64,000 bases of DNA from Pogona vitticeps. Taxonomy: Eukaryota > Chordata > Lepidosauria > Squamata > Agamidae. The stretch's first letter is position 1. Each line of letters starts with the position of its first letter. Positions 1 to 12,046 of this stretch are shown here, piece by piece. The notes below the pieces were generated by a model, which saw only the letters and a program-made list of their open reading frames with translations, searched no databases and was not told where the DNA came from. The stretch covers positions 224,249,045-224,313,044 of the forward strand of contig NC_135785.1 in NCBI RefSeq assembly GCF_051106095.1. The letters are read 5' to 3'. The position numbers and the translations under genes are program-made.

Positions 1-882
1 CTGGTAAAGAATCTTATTCACTTTATTTCAAAATGAAGGCGGTTAAACACATATTTTCTCATTTTTGCAGATCAGTTATTTGAGATTGATCCCTTCATTC
101 AGAAAAAAGAAGCCAAACTATGTATTACAGAAAAGAAGAGTTCTGCTGGTACAGTTCAAGTGCTTAGAGTGGGCATTGTGCCATGCAGAGGAGGGAAATG
201 TGTCTGAAAAATACCAAGAAAATATATAACTTGGTATATATTTCTCACCTCCTTATTTTAATCTATCTCACCTCCTTATTTTAATACAGTCACCATGAAG
301 ATATACAGTAAAGAAAATAGAACTCATGTTTCTTGTAATATTATTTATTTGTTTGAAACATTTTATTTTTCAATGAACTTAAAATGTCTTATATCAAAGC
401 ATTAATAAAGTAGCCCCCAAACCATAGATTGCTGTATTTTAAAAGTTTTAAATTTTTAACTTAAATACTTCAGTTTCAGAGTGATGGGACCTGTATTCTC
501 AATACATTTGAAGGGTGCCACATTGCAGAGGGCTTGGTCCATGTGGCCTTCCAAACCCTAGAGTGAGACCTCAAAAGACCCTTGGTGCATGGCTCTTGAG
601 AACCTTAAAAATATTTCCTCTTTTAATTTTAAATTTGCCTGTCCGCAGACTGGAAGAGGAAAAATTAGTACCGCTGAGTGAGTTGACCGAATGTGCATAA
701 TGAATAGGAAGTGGCCAGGTGAGAACAACTTTCCCAGAATCAGGATCAAGCAAGCTGTTTCCAGGGTGTAACTTCTAACTCCTTAGAACCCGAGAAGTCC
801 TGATAGAAGAGATAACTCTTACCTTCACGAATCCAAGCATGAAATGTATGCTTCTTTTGTGAAAAATGCATGGCTGCTTACA
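1..882. other. Sequence upstream of first recognised BTLA exon, no gene seen
   Basis: No coding exon or clear repeat was recognised. It probably belongs to BTLA intron 1 or its 5' flank, since the leader exon of BTLA was not found in the window. Confidence 0.4.
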
Positions 883-1090
883 GCTGGTTAGATAGCTCAG
901 TGAGTTAGGTATCTGACTGCAGAGCCAGATGGAGTTCAAATCCCCACCATGCACCCCAGCCTGAGTACCCTTGGGCAAACAGCACAGCCCTAAGATGCCA
1001 CCAGTAGAAGGGACTGGCAAATTACTTCTGAGTGCTCCATTTGTAGAAAACCCTGAAAAAGGTCACCATAAATCCTCTAACATCAAGCTC
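883..1090 (+). mobile_element. tRNA-derived SINE
   Basis: The head has RNA polymerase III-type boxes: an A-box-like tagctcagtgagt near 891 and a B-box-like gagttcaaatccc near 931. A unique body and a tail resembling LINE-mobilised SINE tails follow (agggactggcaaattacttct near 1011). It is a repeat and not a tRNA gene, because a body continues past the tRNA head. Confidence 0.7.
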
Positions 1091-1237
1091 TATAAGCAGC
1101 CGTTATTTTACTACCATTCCCTCCACTCCTACCCTTTAAATGAACTTTTCAGAAAGTTGAACTCTTTCATGTTACATATTATGCATGTTACATATTATAC
1201 ATAAGTATTGCATGCAGTGTTAAAATGGCTGAAGTGA

Positions 1238-1276
1238 GAGGAAGAGGAGGAGGAGGAGGAGGAGGAGGAGGAAGAG
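1238..1276. repeat. (GGA)n microsatellite
   Basis: A purine-only tract of GGA/GAA triplets about 40 bp long. Confidence 0.85.
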
Positions 1277-1299
1277 ACCACATCTTAATATTATGAAGC

Positions 1300-1500
1300 C
1301 ATGGTTGTTGTTACCTGTTGTCAAATCACTTCAAACTTATGTTGATCCCGATAAAGTTTGGAAGACATACAAAATGTTCATCACCTGGTTTACTGTTGCC
1401 ACGCACACAGAGACAGTGAATTTTCAATTCAAGTGAGCATTTGAATTGAGGTCTCCTGAGGCTACTCTAAGATATTATCCACTTCACCATCTCATAAAAC
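1300..1500 (-). mobile_element. Decayed tRNA-derived SINE, antisense
   Basis: Read on the minus strand, the end near 1500 has a weak tRNA-like head, followed by a body like the other antisense SINEs of the window (37500, 55330, 58770). It lies about 70 bp before the BTLA Ig exon acceptor. Confidence 0.4.
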
Positions 1501-1568
1501 AACGATACTGCTGAAATGTGTATTGTGTACAGTATAACCATACTTTTTGCCCTACTGTTCTCTTTCAG

Positions 1569-1910
1569 CTGACAAAAAAGAGAACTGCACTATTTGTATT
1601 TCTGTCCCACGGGGCACCAAGTATTATGCATGTTCTGGCGACTCAGTTACTATAGAGTGTCCAGTGATGTACTGCCAAGAAAAGCCTCTAGTGCATTGGT
1701 ACAGGTACAGCAAAGAGAATAAGACATTTTTTGCCTTACCCCATGGAGAAAGGCACACAGTTTCATGGACCAATGAAAACAATTTTAATGTATTCTCGAA
1801 GACTTTGAATTTTCCATCGGTTAATAAGAATGACAGTGGACTTTATCGTTGTGAGGCCAGTGTGGGGGAAGACAAAATTCCAGGCTATACAACAGAAGTC
1901 ATTGTTCAAG
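1569..1910 (+). CDS. BTLA: BTLA exon, Ig domain
   Basis: Acceptor ttctctttcag precedes 1569 and donor gtaagc follows 1910; the exon is phase 1 at both ends, 342 bp. It encodes an Ig fold with first cysteine in TIECPVMYC, a tryptophan in VHWYRY and the second cysteine in DSGLYRCEA. An extra cysteine pair near the N-terminus (NCTIC) and the ECPxxYC cysteine recall the additional disulfides of BTLA. Several N-glycosylation sites (NCT, NKT, NDS) are present. Confidence 0.93.
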
Positions 1911-4900
1911 GTAAGCATGTTACGAAAAACACACAGTGATAGCCAACCTTCAGCTCACCAAGCTCAGCTGATGTTCATCCTGTCAGCAACATATTTTAGT
2001 AATGTATTTCAGAAACAGCTATAGTTACATATAGTGTGCAAAAATAAGAAGATAAGAGTGTTGGTGATTCAGTCAGTCTGCCCATGACTATCATGGTCAT
2101 TTGTTTTTGTTGTTTAGGCAGAAAAAAAAATCTATATTATCACCATCCACAACAATGCAATCAAATTTCTCTTTGGAATTCATGTACATTTCTAAATCAA
2201 ATTTTGTTCACAACTAGATGTAATGTGGTTGTTCTGGCCAAAATCCTGTTTTTGTTGTATCTGTGTTTGGAACAGCCTCTTGCGTATGGGTTCCCTTTTC
2301 CCATCAGTTGTACAAGGAACATTGTTTTGAACAGGTTGTTCTAACTGTAAATCAGAGAATGTTTGATCAGAGCACTCTGCCTGTACATCAGCTGTGCTCC
2401 ACAATTGTTAGTGCAATTCTGCCCTCTGCTCCTATAGCCTGTTCTGTCCTAAACAAGTAAATGGATTTAGGTTTTCTTCCTTTTGGATACATTGTACACT
2501 GGTGCTCAGAACATATGTTGAAAAATATAATAGCTTCCTTATTTGCAACAAATGAAACTAGCTCAACATTAAGCTTCCTTTATTTAGGAACACATTAAAC
2601 CACCTGAAAGGTGAGGTGTAACTATCTGTCTAACAGTATAACGGTGAACTGAAGTGAAACCTGTCATGAGTGCCAGATTACATGTGAGACAATTTTCAAA
2701 TGACTCAAACTGATATTTGAACTTCTTTATTTGCAAATTGAATGGAAGAGTCAAAGTTATCAGAACTTAATCTTAAAGTTTGAGAAGTGGCCTATGCAAT
2801 AACAACAGATGATATGATTGGAGACTAGAAACACAAAACAAGCAAAGATAACACTGTGCAATTGTTACTGAAACCCAACTCAAAATGGCTTGTTCATTGC
2901 GGTTCTTTAAAGGTCAAAGTAGATGTGATATTAGATGTTTTATTGAATGCTATACTCAGAATACATTTTAAAGGGGAAAAATTGTCATATCCTTCTTACA
3001 TAGACTGAGACAACAGTGCAGTGTACATTTTCCTTTCAAAAATAATCTCCTGCCAAACTACTAGTTCCTTCTGTAGTTTCTGTTTGCTGAAAATTAGACC
3101 TATTGGTGATTTTCTATTAAAAATTCTAAAAGCAGCTTCAGAGTATAAATTGGCTTAAGGCACTGAGGGTCTTATGATAGCTTGGGGAAGCCATTTTATT
3201 TTAGACTATAGTCCTTGCTCACCAAGATGGCTGGGCCATCTAAATTAAAACTAAGTGGTCTCAAGTTATGCTAAATCCAAACCCTTCCCAACCCAAGGCA
3301 ATGCTCACCCTGGTTTAATCTTGTGCTGACATAGTTGGTGTGTCACTAGTCTGGAACTAGTATAGCCCTGGCATGCCTCAGGTCCTCACTTACCCACCTT
3401 CCCTCTTCTCTGGCTCCTTTGGTGGAAAATCTTAGCCAGCAGCCCCCTCTGCCAGTACATCTCTGAGCACAACAAACAGGGAAGGATTCTGCCTCTTGTA
3501 AAATATTTACACCCATCATATCTCTGAGATAAGATTTTTATTGTTATAATTTTCAATTATGTGCTGTCAGGGTGAATTTGATATAAATCAAACAATGTAA
3601 ATCGTGATTTAATTTTTTTAAAAAAATCTGACTTTTGACTATTTAAATCAAAAAATCAATTTTAAAATTTAAATTGTGATTTAAATAAATTCGATTTTTT
3701 AAAAAAAATAATAATTGATTTTTATCGCTCCTGTGTGCTGTCCTTCTCTTCAAAGTGAACCAGAGACTCCAGGACTGCACTGCTAGTCAGGAAAACAGCA
3801 TAGGGAGGACTGTTGCCCCTCAGAATAATTTAGGGTTTCTCCAACAAAATCTAGTCTCCTCCCCCCTCCCATTGTATCTCTGGAAGTTTGCATTGAAACT
3901 GAGGCTGCAAAGTATTTTAGAGTCCATTCTGATGTTATTCTTGCCTGTGCTTTCCTTTCTCTTTTTCATTTCAAACATGCTATTATTGCAATGAGTATTG
4001 ACTTTTGAATGTACTGTCTGTATAGATCTCAATAACTGTACATTATTTGAAGATGAAAAAAATACTACTAAAGAACACGGAGAAGCTGAAAAGAGCAAGA
4101 TGCTAACTATTTATACCCTGTCATCCCTGGGAGCAATGGGTCTTCTCATTTTTTGGTGCTTCATCCTTTATTCCACGCGCAGGCATCAAGGTGAATTCTT
4201 TATTCCTGTCTTCAGTTTCCCATGGGCAGAAATACTCAGTTCTTTGACGTGCTTGCTGTTCAGAGTACCTTCCAATATTTCCAACAATGCTGTCATGACT
4301 GCTCACAACTTTATTTATGCAATGCTTATGAAACTCACTGTCTTAGATAAAATTTATTCGTTTCAAATACACTATGCCTGCCCCTCTTTGTTTAATCAGG
4401 ACAGTTTAGCCTACTAATACAATGTACATGATCCCAATGTTATAAGATGGAGTATTCCCAGAGTTGTATTTGTGTTTGTATGGCTTCCATGGAAAGTTGT
4501 TGCATCAATTTGCTATATTTTTCCTTTCCAGAGAAAGACAAAAAATCTTCAACAACCTCACAGATTGAAATGAATGTGGTAGGTTCATTTATTGATGTAT
4601 CCCTTTAGTTATTGATTTTTTAGTTCAATGTTTTGACATTTATTAATTAGTCTTACATTGCTTATGTAGCCAAAATGCCACCATCCACAGACAAGTAGGT
4701 GCATGAAACTATCCTAGTCCACAGGGGTTAGCATTTTAAAATCTAAAGTTTCCTGTTATATCCCCCCACACACACACACACACACTATCCAGCTATACAT
4801 GTTGCTGACTTTCAGAAGAAATAAATAGGAAGTAGCGGGGCTGCAAATGATAAGATATTTGGTTTTAGATGTCTTCAAAGAAAAACTAATGGTATTTTGA

Positions 4901-6532
4901 AAGTTTTCTTTTAACATCCCATTCCAACAATAACATTATTGGATTTTTAGATTTTTATTTCTTGCTGCCTTCAACCTTTCCCAGCATTATTGTCTTTTCC
5001 AGATAATCATACCTTCTCATAATGTGCCCCTCAAAGTAGGACAACCTCAGTATCTGTTGGAGATTTTGAATTTTTCATTAAATTTCTCTAAAATTTAATT
5101 CTTCTGCAGAGCAGAAGTACAGGGATTCACAAAGTAATTCCCTGGATTAGTCCAACCCTTCTTCTCATCAACTGGCTCTTATAGTCTCAAAAACCCACTC
5201 TGAGACATTAGCAGGAGGAAGAATATAAAAGGCTTCATTACTTATTGCAAATGAACAACTGTGACTACTCTCAGCAATAGACTTCAAACCCTAGAGAGGG
5301 AAAAAGCACTGAGCCAGAGATGTAGGACTCTCTTTGAATTAAGAGACAAGGAAGTAATGATCGGTTAGTGCTCGACTGATTGATAGTCATCCCACCCAGA
5401 AAGGTTCTTCCTAGCCAAATCTGCTTAAAGGCAGAATATAAGGGTGCAAAAAACTCCATCAGTTTCATCATTTTTCTACCAGAGTTCAGGCTTGATTTGC
5501 TCTAGGACCCACTTGTTCACCTTTCTCGTGGTCCAGGGCATCTGTAAAGCTCTCCCCCAACACCATAACTGAAATCTTCTTCTTCCTCCTCCTCCTCCTT
5601 TTTAAATAGCAGGCCATGTGTATGTGGAAATAGGGACTGGCCTGAATCAGGATCATGCCAAATGTTTACACCCCCTCACTCATTTTACTATTTCTCCTGG
5701 TACCACTGGTTATTTACTTACAAATCTGCCATATATGGGCCACAAACAAATACTTTTATGTCCATCTTGGCCCTGTGTGGAATGAACACACTGTGTTTAT
5801 TCCATACCTAGCATTTCTTTTTATCCAGATCTTTTAGATGTTCTCCTGGGCTTTCAGATAAAAAAGAAATGTCTTGCGTTTTTATGAGATGTTAAAAGCC
5901 AATATCTCACTTGATAGCCATAGTGCCAGCCCCTCCGGATATAGAGTTATTTCTCTTAGTTGCTCCTTACTAGTACTTATTTATTAATTAAAAACAACTA
6001 GTGAGCAGTGTACATGACTCTTCCCCCCCCCCACTGACCTTGCATTAGTGCTTTAAAGCAAGTCAACCTGTGTGTGAGTGACTGGCCTAAGGTTCAGCAG
6101 TGAATTTCATAGGTCAGTATTGTCTTGAACTGGGATCACCTAACCTTCAGTCCAGCATCCTAACCACCTTCCCCATTGCCACCAGCTGAAGTTCACCCAT
6201 TGTGTGTCTGTGTTTTTACACAGGTCTATAACCAGAATGATCCCCAATGCTGCAATGATACCACCACGCAGATTTTTGTTCAGGGACCTACACCTCCTTC
6301 ACTACTATATCCAGAAGGCAATGTTGTCTATGGCAATCAGAGTCACTTCAGAAAGGCCAGGAAAACAGTAGCAAAAACTATGCCTAGTCGATCAATCACC
6401 AACCACTTCTCACCTGCAAACCAGGAGGCCCTTGTTTATGCAACACTGAACCATGGAGATCCTTTTCAGAGCAGTGAACCCTCCCTGGAAAATGAGTTTA
6501 TTGAATATGCCTCCATTGTGGTGAAAAACTAA
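1569..6532 (+). CDS. BTLA: BTLA, B- and T-lymphocyte attenuator (leader exon not found)
   Basis: BTLA is an inhibitory receptor of lymphocytes that binds HVEM (TNFRSF14) and recruits SHP-1/SHP-2 through tail tyrosines. Four exons are visible: 1569-1910 (Ig domain), 4026-4190 (stalk and membrane), 4532-4578 (linker) and 6224-6532 (signalling tail with TAA stop). Splice sites are canonical AG/GT and phases match: 1-1, 1-1, 1-0, 0. Compared from memory with human BTLA, the Ig domain keeps ECPVxYC, the membrane exon ends RRHQG, and the tail keeps a YxN Grb2-type site (VVYGN), an ITIM (LVYATLNH, human IVYASLNH) and an ITSM-like end (IEYASIVV, human TEYASICV). The signal-peptide exon must lie upstream; no convincing candidate was found at 1-1568. 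The gene converges with the CD200 gene at 32-34 kb, as in mammals. Identity is very likely. Confidence 0.93.
3580..3722. repeat. AT-rich interspersed repeat built on the ATTTAAAT motif
   Basis: Repeated, partly self-complementary runs of gatttaaat and aaatcaa words. This looks like a short palindromic repeat or miniature element inside a BTLA intron; the family is not identified. Confidence 0.45.
4026..4190 (+). CDS. BTLA: BTLA exon, stalk and transmembrane segment
   Basis: Acceptor tgtctgtatag precedes 4026 and donor gtgaat follows 4190; phase 1-1, 165 bp. The hydrophilic stalk has NCT and NTT glycosylation sites and is followed by a membrane helix (LSSLGAMGLLIFWCFILY) and the stop-transfer residues STRRHQG. 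Human BTLA has LRRHQG at the same exon end. Confidence 0.92.
4532..4578 (+). CDS. BTLA: BTLA exon, short cytoplasmic linker
   Basis: A 47-bp exon between ttcctttccag and gtaggt, phase 1 to 0, encoding EKDKKSSTTSQIEMNV. Its length and phase match the small human exon that follows RRHQG. It is too short to be called alone; position and phase support it. Confidence 0.85.
4960..5580 (-). mobile_element. RTE-like LINE 3' fragment interrupted by about 400 bp of other sequence
   Basis: Flanks at 4960-5055 and about 5465-5575 resemble one repeat also present at 8840-9235 (shared words include ccttctcat and ttcaggcttgatttgctctag). On the minus strand the 4960-5055 part encodes a decayed FGHxMRR-type C-terminus seen in RTE/BovB-like reverse transcriptases. 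The intervening DNA is absent from the second copy, so it is probably an insertion of unknown kind. Confidence 0.5.
6040..6182 (-). mobile_element. MIR-like/tRNA-type SINE fragment, antisense
   Basis: The words tggcctaaggttcagcagtg and gaactgggatcacc, and the end tccagcatcctaaccacc, match the antisense layout of tRNA-derived SINEs. It ends about 40 bp before the acceptor of the last BTLA exon. Confidence 0.5.
6224..6532 (+). CDS. BTLA: BTLA last exon, tyrosine-based signalling tail
   Basis: Acceptor tttttacacag precedes 6224; the exon starts in phase 0 with VYNQNDPQCC, comparable to human IYDNDPDLCF, and runs to TAA at 6530-6532. It holds three conserved tyrosine motifs in the human order: YGN (Grb2 type), LVYATL (ITIM) and IEYASI (ITSM/ITIM type). 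The protein ends VVKN, where human BTLA ends CVRS. Confidence 0.93.
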   Translation, partial: VYNQNDPQCCNDTTTQIFVQGPTPPSLLYPEGNVVYGNQSHFRKARKTVAKTMPSRSITNHFSPANQEALVYATLNHGDPFQSSEPSLENEFIEYASIVVKN

Positions 6533-6691
6533 ATGCAAACAACTCATTTTTATTAGCATCATATTAGGTTTTCCACTGTACACGAACCAAATTTCTGACA
6601 AGCATCACTCCAATCGTTGTTCACTCTATAATTACCTTGCAATTGGTTTATGCCAGTATTTATTTTTCTGATGTAACTATTGATTGTTAAA

Positions 6692-6697
6692 AATAAA
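6692..6697 (+). promoter_or_regulatory. BTLA: Candidate polyadenylation signal of BTLA
   Basis: AATAAA lies 160 bp after the stop codon; the sequence downstream is unrelated to coding. Confidence 0.55.
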
Positions 6698-6719
6698 TCT
6701 CTTGAATCTCATACATTTC

Positions 6720-8835
6720 AAGGCAGGCTCTGGTTCCCACATCAAACTACAGGACTTTTGATTCCATAAGCAGTCTTATTCCCATTTATTTAAATCCTTT
6801 GAACAACAGATGAATCCTTCATCTGCAACAGATACACTTACAACAAAAAAGAATTGGTGAACTGCAATTCTGAACTGTAATTGTAAATTGCAGTTTCTGT
6901 CATTTTTGTGTGTTATTCGAGTTCACTACAAAGGCTTGGGAGATTCTCAGTGTACAGAATGAATGTATAAATTTTCTAAATTCTTAAAAACAAGTGGATA
7001 GACCTTTCATTCATTTGGCTTCACTGGTTATGAATGAATTGCATTCTAAGCCATTCAAACAAGAGGTAGGAGAATAGCAAAATTATGAACAAAAATGAAA
7101 GTGGGAGTAAGAATAAAGAACAAGTGCCCCTCCAATCTCATCAGACTCCAGTTTCCGTAAGCCCTATCTAGTCTGGGCAGTGATCAAAAATGCAGGATAC
7201 TCTAGTGCAAGAATATCTGGTAGACTGGTTCCCAGCCTGGAGCATCTGCACCCATAGTCTGGGCATAAGCACATTCCAAGGGCACAAGACTATGAAGTGA
7301 CCTGACATTATGCATACTTAATGTATTTTGTCTCTGTTACCGAGGGAATGTACAGTTTGACGAGCTTTTCATGTGGTGAAAAATGATGTATTTAAATTTA
7401 AATGTTTTAGTTATGTTTTTTTGTGTTTCAATTTTAAATTAGGAACTGAATGTCAGGGCTGGATGGTGGTGGAGGAGAGGTGAAGAGAGGAGAATGATTC
7501 TTTAAAGTAAAAAAAAAAGGGTACATGATGCTGAAGAATTCTAGACTAAGTTTGGGGACCACTTATCCCAGTGGTCATAGGATCCCTATCCCTAGACTAC
7601 TGTGATGAGTGTAATAATTAGCTACCTATGCTAGGAATGCATTGAAAACACAGTACACATATGTATATAATAAATTATGGATTGACAGATAAAGGGGTGG
7701 TGCGCTATGCATTGTAATTACAGATAACTCTCAGCATAGTTTATATGCCAGGTTTAAAATGGAGATGTCTACTGATCTAAGTGACCTTTGCAATGGAAGC
7801 TTTCCACACAGCCTCTAACCTGGATTAGAAGTGCAATATGGGGATAGGAACTGGAGTCTTTATATCCTTCACAAAGCCCTGATCTTGATCAGCTCCTTTC
7901 AGCTTGTGATTTGCTTTTTAAAAATGCAAACAGTTGCTAATTGCATGAATGTTATGGTATCTAGAATGGAATTGAAAGCATTGCACAAAGTTCTCAGTGG
8001 CACATCTATAAAATGTGTATAGGTATATGAAATAGTATGTATTTCATTTAGTGCATCTCTCCTCATTTTGTTGTATGGAGAAATCTCTCCCTCACAAGCT
8101 CATGTTTACTGGATCCTTTTGAAACAGCTTTGAAAAGCTCAAACTTTCCAGATCTGTATTTGTAAATGCCATTTGTCCCGTGGAACATGGTGGGTGTGCA
8201 TAACAGTCTGTGATTCAGAGTTAGAAGTGAAGAGGATAACGGACTAAGAATCACACAAGGAATCCCCCATAATATGGAATGTTCTAGACTATAGTTGGCT
8301 GTGAGAACAATATATCTAAGAATACAAGAAAGCAAAGTGGGCAACTATGTCCCTCCAAATAATGTTGGACTGCCAAAGTGTGCCTAAATGAAATGTGCAT
8401 GTATTTATGCATAGCTTTGTTTCTTAAATGCACTTTTGCAAGTATTTTCCCTATTTTGATGCATTTAATAATTATTTTGACTATATGTTCATTGTTATGT
8501 TTGCTTACTATGTATTTTTTCAATTGGAAAAATCCACTGCAACATTCAGCAAATATGGATGTCAAAGGATATTGATTCAGAAGTGCAAAATTAGTGACAT
8601 TCACATTATAATACTAAAATAATATGCAATAAATAAATAAGCAAACATATTTCTTAGGCATCCTTACCTGTGGTAACTATTTGATTTTTTCAAAGTCAGA
8701 GGTCACTGAATACTACCTGCCAAGGACAAAATATTGTCCTCATCTTCTGCTTTTAGGGTTCCCAAGAGATATCCTGTTGGTCTTAGTGAGCAACAGGATA
8801 GCGGACCAGACACGTCTGCGATATAGCAAAAAAAG
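6720..8835. other. Intergenic, nothing recognised
   Basis: Low-complexity, AT-rich DNA after BTLA. Short open frames here show no family signature. A tail-like (AATA)n stretch lies near 8628. Confidence 0.5.
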
Positions 8836-9235
8836 AGTTTGTTGTCGCCTCCAATGTATGGCAATCCTATGAATTAAAGATCTCCCAAAAGGCCCTACCC
8901 TCAACAGCCCTGATCAGCTCTTGTAGACTGAAGCCTATGCCTTCCTTTAGACTGAGAGTCGATCCATCTCATATTTGGTCTTCTTCTTTTCCTTCTTCTA
9001 CCTTTGCTTTTCCCATCATTACTGTCTCTTCCAGTGAATCGTGCCTTCTCATGGTGTGTCAAAGTAGGATAGGAGAGCTTCAGTTTCATTATTTTTTTTT
9101 ACTCCAGATATAGTTCAGGCCTGATTTGCTCTAGGACACAATTGTTAATCTTTCTGGCAGTCCAGGCTATCCATAAAGGTCCATGAATTCTACCTTTGCA
9201 GGATAAGCTCTCTCCTGTCACCTTCTGCTTAATCC
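8836..9235 (-). mobile_element. RTE-like LINE 3' fragment
   Basis: The same family as 4960-5580. The minus strand encodes a decayed end of a reverse transcriptase with basic residues and a MRWIDS motif, the usual (R)MRWLDSI end of RTE proteins. RTE versus Vingi assignment is uncertain. Confidence 0.5.
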
Positions 9236-11227
9236 CAGTTAGGAAAAACCATTAAGGCATTTCATTTTAAGTACAACATGCAGAATCCATGATTTACGGC
9301 CATACTAGCTGGTGAATTAGAGGACCTATATTCCAAAAATCTTTTCAAAGTTCTGATAATTCCTGGTGGCAATGGCATTAACACACAGGATACTAGTTTG
9401 ACCAATTGCTAAAACATTTTGGTACTTAGATGAAATGGAAAAGTTTGTATGCATTTCATGACACTTTTAGTCAAAAGGGCACATGGTTCTTGGTAGAAAC
9501 ACTTAAAGAACTAGAATGTTGGTTTAATGAATCCATCATTCCATCTTTGATATGAAAAACGTAAGAAAAACAGGAAGTGCTTCAGAATTGTACCACAAAA
9601 CAAGCTTACTGCAGAGGAAAGAGTGTTATGCATAGATAAGAATGGGTTGCACAGTTAACAAAAGGATGTGAAATTTCATGTAGCTGAGTTCAGACATAGT
9701 TCTTGGTGGAAATAATTACAAAGGAAAGTGTAATGTAGGGCAAGGCTGTTTTTGTCTGGAAAATATATATTTCTAGGCCACCCATAATGATTTACCTCTA
9801 AAGGGTTCTTTATGCCCACAAATTAATTGTTGACTGCTAGCCATTAAAGTTGAAGTCACTGCAACTTCTAGGCCATAGTGAAGTCCAAAAGAGATGAAAC
9901 AAAGAACTTTGGACTTAGAAACAAAACTGATTTAAGCAGTAAAGAGGTGTGATTATCTTCAGATGTCTTTTACAGCTTCACAAGTTACAAATTAGTTTGG
10001 TTTTGCTTGGTGATTGGTCATCAGGCAAAAACAAGAGGACCAGTTTGCATATTGATTTTGCAAACATGGCAACTTTGAAGATAAATCTCTGGAGGGATGA
10101 AATGATGTCACATCCTAATTGAGAAACTGTCCCTCTTAACTCTTTTGGCCCTAAGTGAAAGATTTGTGAGCTTGGGTTGACAGGCAGGAGACAAAACACT
10201 GGTGAGTCATCATCTAAAAGAATAACAGTGGTCCATCGGTCCAGATAGGCGGGGTATAAATCAAATAAATAAATAAATAAATAAAATAACAATCTCTCTT
10301 ATGACTTTCCAGTCTACAGTAGAAGGTCTGTGGTGCCCTGACTCAGGGCAGAAACAGGTGCTACACAGATAGCTCACAGTTGGAGTTGAATAAGCATTGG
10401 AGAGATGGGACTTAGGAAGATGTTGATGTTTGAGATTCAAAGGAATCCTATGTTTGTGTCTGGAAGACCAATCACAAAACAAAGCAAGCTAATTTGCATA
10501 TTGTGAGAAGGTCCTGCTGGACACTAATGCACTTCCCACAGTTAATGAATTACCTCTTCTAATGACAGGTTATCTGTATTATCTGCTTCTGCCCTCAGAG
10601 TTTATATTTTTCCAGCATGATAGGTAAAGCATTGTTTATTTTAAAAAGGACAAGTGGACGAATTTCATAATTTAGTTTCAAATTTTTCTGTCACCCATTA
10701 ACCACCATTGGATCATAAATGTTGCTGCCAAATGTTAGATACAGAGGGTTGTGAGGATTATTTATATATTCATCATCATTTTTAACTTTCTTAAAGAAAT
10801 TCAGAGGGATTGTGACTCAAGCACCGACTTCAAATCCTTGCATTCTTGTAGTTTTAGTTTTTGACAAATGCTCAATATGAAGTCTCTACTTTCAATCTGA
10901 AGTAGGACAATCAAGTAACCATTTTTAATGGCCTCGTTACCAGATCTTGTTACTGGCAGTTTCAAAGGAACCACTGTTATGTCTCAACATCAATGATGTT
11001 AATGAGTTTGAGATAACCCAGTCAGATAAGTGACAACAGTGACATCATGGATACCTTCAGCATTATTGTTCATTCCTCTACAGGACAATATTGAAGATAA
11101 TGCTTGTTGGTCCCTACACCAGGGCAATGATGGTATCTAACAAGACTTCTGTTTATATTCGGTAGAGTTGTTTCAAAGGTCACTTTGATTCCCACAACAC
11201 AGCAAACAACGTGTGAATAAATTGTTA
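9236..11227. other. Intergenic, no gene; short LINE tail near 10231-10286
   Basis: A (AAATA)n tail preceded by ggtccagataggcggggtat near 10236 looks like an L2-type LINE 3' end on the + strand. Nothing else was recognised. Confidence 0.45.
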
Positions 11228-12046
11228 GTGGTTGTTGTTGTTGTTGTTGTTGTTGTTCAGTCGTTAAGTCATGTCTGACTCTTCATGACCCCATGAACCA
11301 GAGCACGCCAGGCCCTCCTGTCTTCCACGGCCCCCTGGAGTCTGGTCAAAGCCATGATGGTAGCTTTGATGACACTGCCGAACCATCTTGTCCTCTGTCG
11401 TCCCTTTCTCCTCTTGCCTTCACACTTTCCTAACATCAGGGTCTTTTCCAGGAAGTCTTCTCTTCTCATGAGATGGCCAAAGTATTGGAGCCACAGCTTC
11501 AGGATCCGTCCTTTCAATGAGCACTCAGGGTTGATTTCCATCAAAATGGATAGGTTTGTTCTCCTTGTACTCCAAGGGCTCTCAAGAGTTTCCTCCAGTA
11601 CCACAGTTCAAAAGCATCAATTATTTGGTGGTCAGCCTTCTTTATGGTCCAGCTCTTACTTCCATACATCACTATAGAAAAAAACATAGCTTTGAGTATG
11701 CGGACCTTTGTCGGCAAGATGATGTCTCTGTTTTTTAAGATGCTGTTGAGGTTTGTCATCGCTTTCCTCCCAAGAAGCAGGCATCTTTTAATTTCGTGGC
11801 TGCTGTCACCATCTGCAGTGATCATGGAGCCCAAGAAAGTAAAATCTGTCACTGCCTCCATATCTTCCCCTTCTATTTTGCAGGAGGTGATGGGACCAGT
11901 GGCCATGATCTTAGTTTTTTTGATGTTCAGCTTCAGACCATTTTTTGCACTCTCCTCTTTCACCCTCATTACAAGGTTCCTTAATTCCTCCTCACTTTCT
12001 GCCATCAGAGTGGTATCATCTGCACATCTAAGGTTGTTGAATTGTT
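11228..12046 (-). mobile_element. BovB (RTE) LINE, 3' part
   Basis: On the minus strand an open frame of about 250 codons with one frame change encodes the BovB reverse-transcriptase C-terminal half: KNGLKLNIKKTKIMA, FLGSMITADG, SKSWTIKK and the end segment FGHLMRREDF. The + strand start, gttcagtcgttaagtcatgt and cagagcacgccaggccctcc, is the signature BovB 3' end shared with ruminant BovB. It ends in a (GTT)n tail at 11229-11258. The element is truncated at its 5' end near 12046. Confidence 0.9.

Noticed and set aside
889-945. Possible tRNA gene
   Set aside because: Boxes are present, but the sequence continues into a SINE body and cannot form a clean acceptor stem.
1292-1440. MKPWLLLPVVK frame as BTLA leader exon
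   Set aside because: Hydrophobic start, but it lies in SINE-like DNA and lacks a phase-1 donor.
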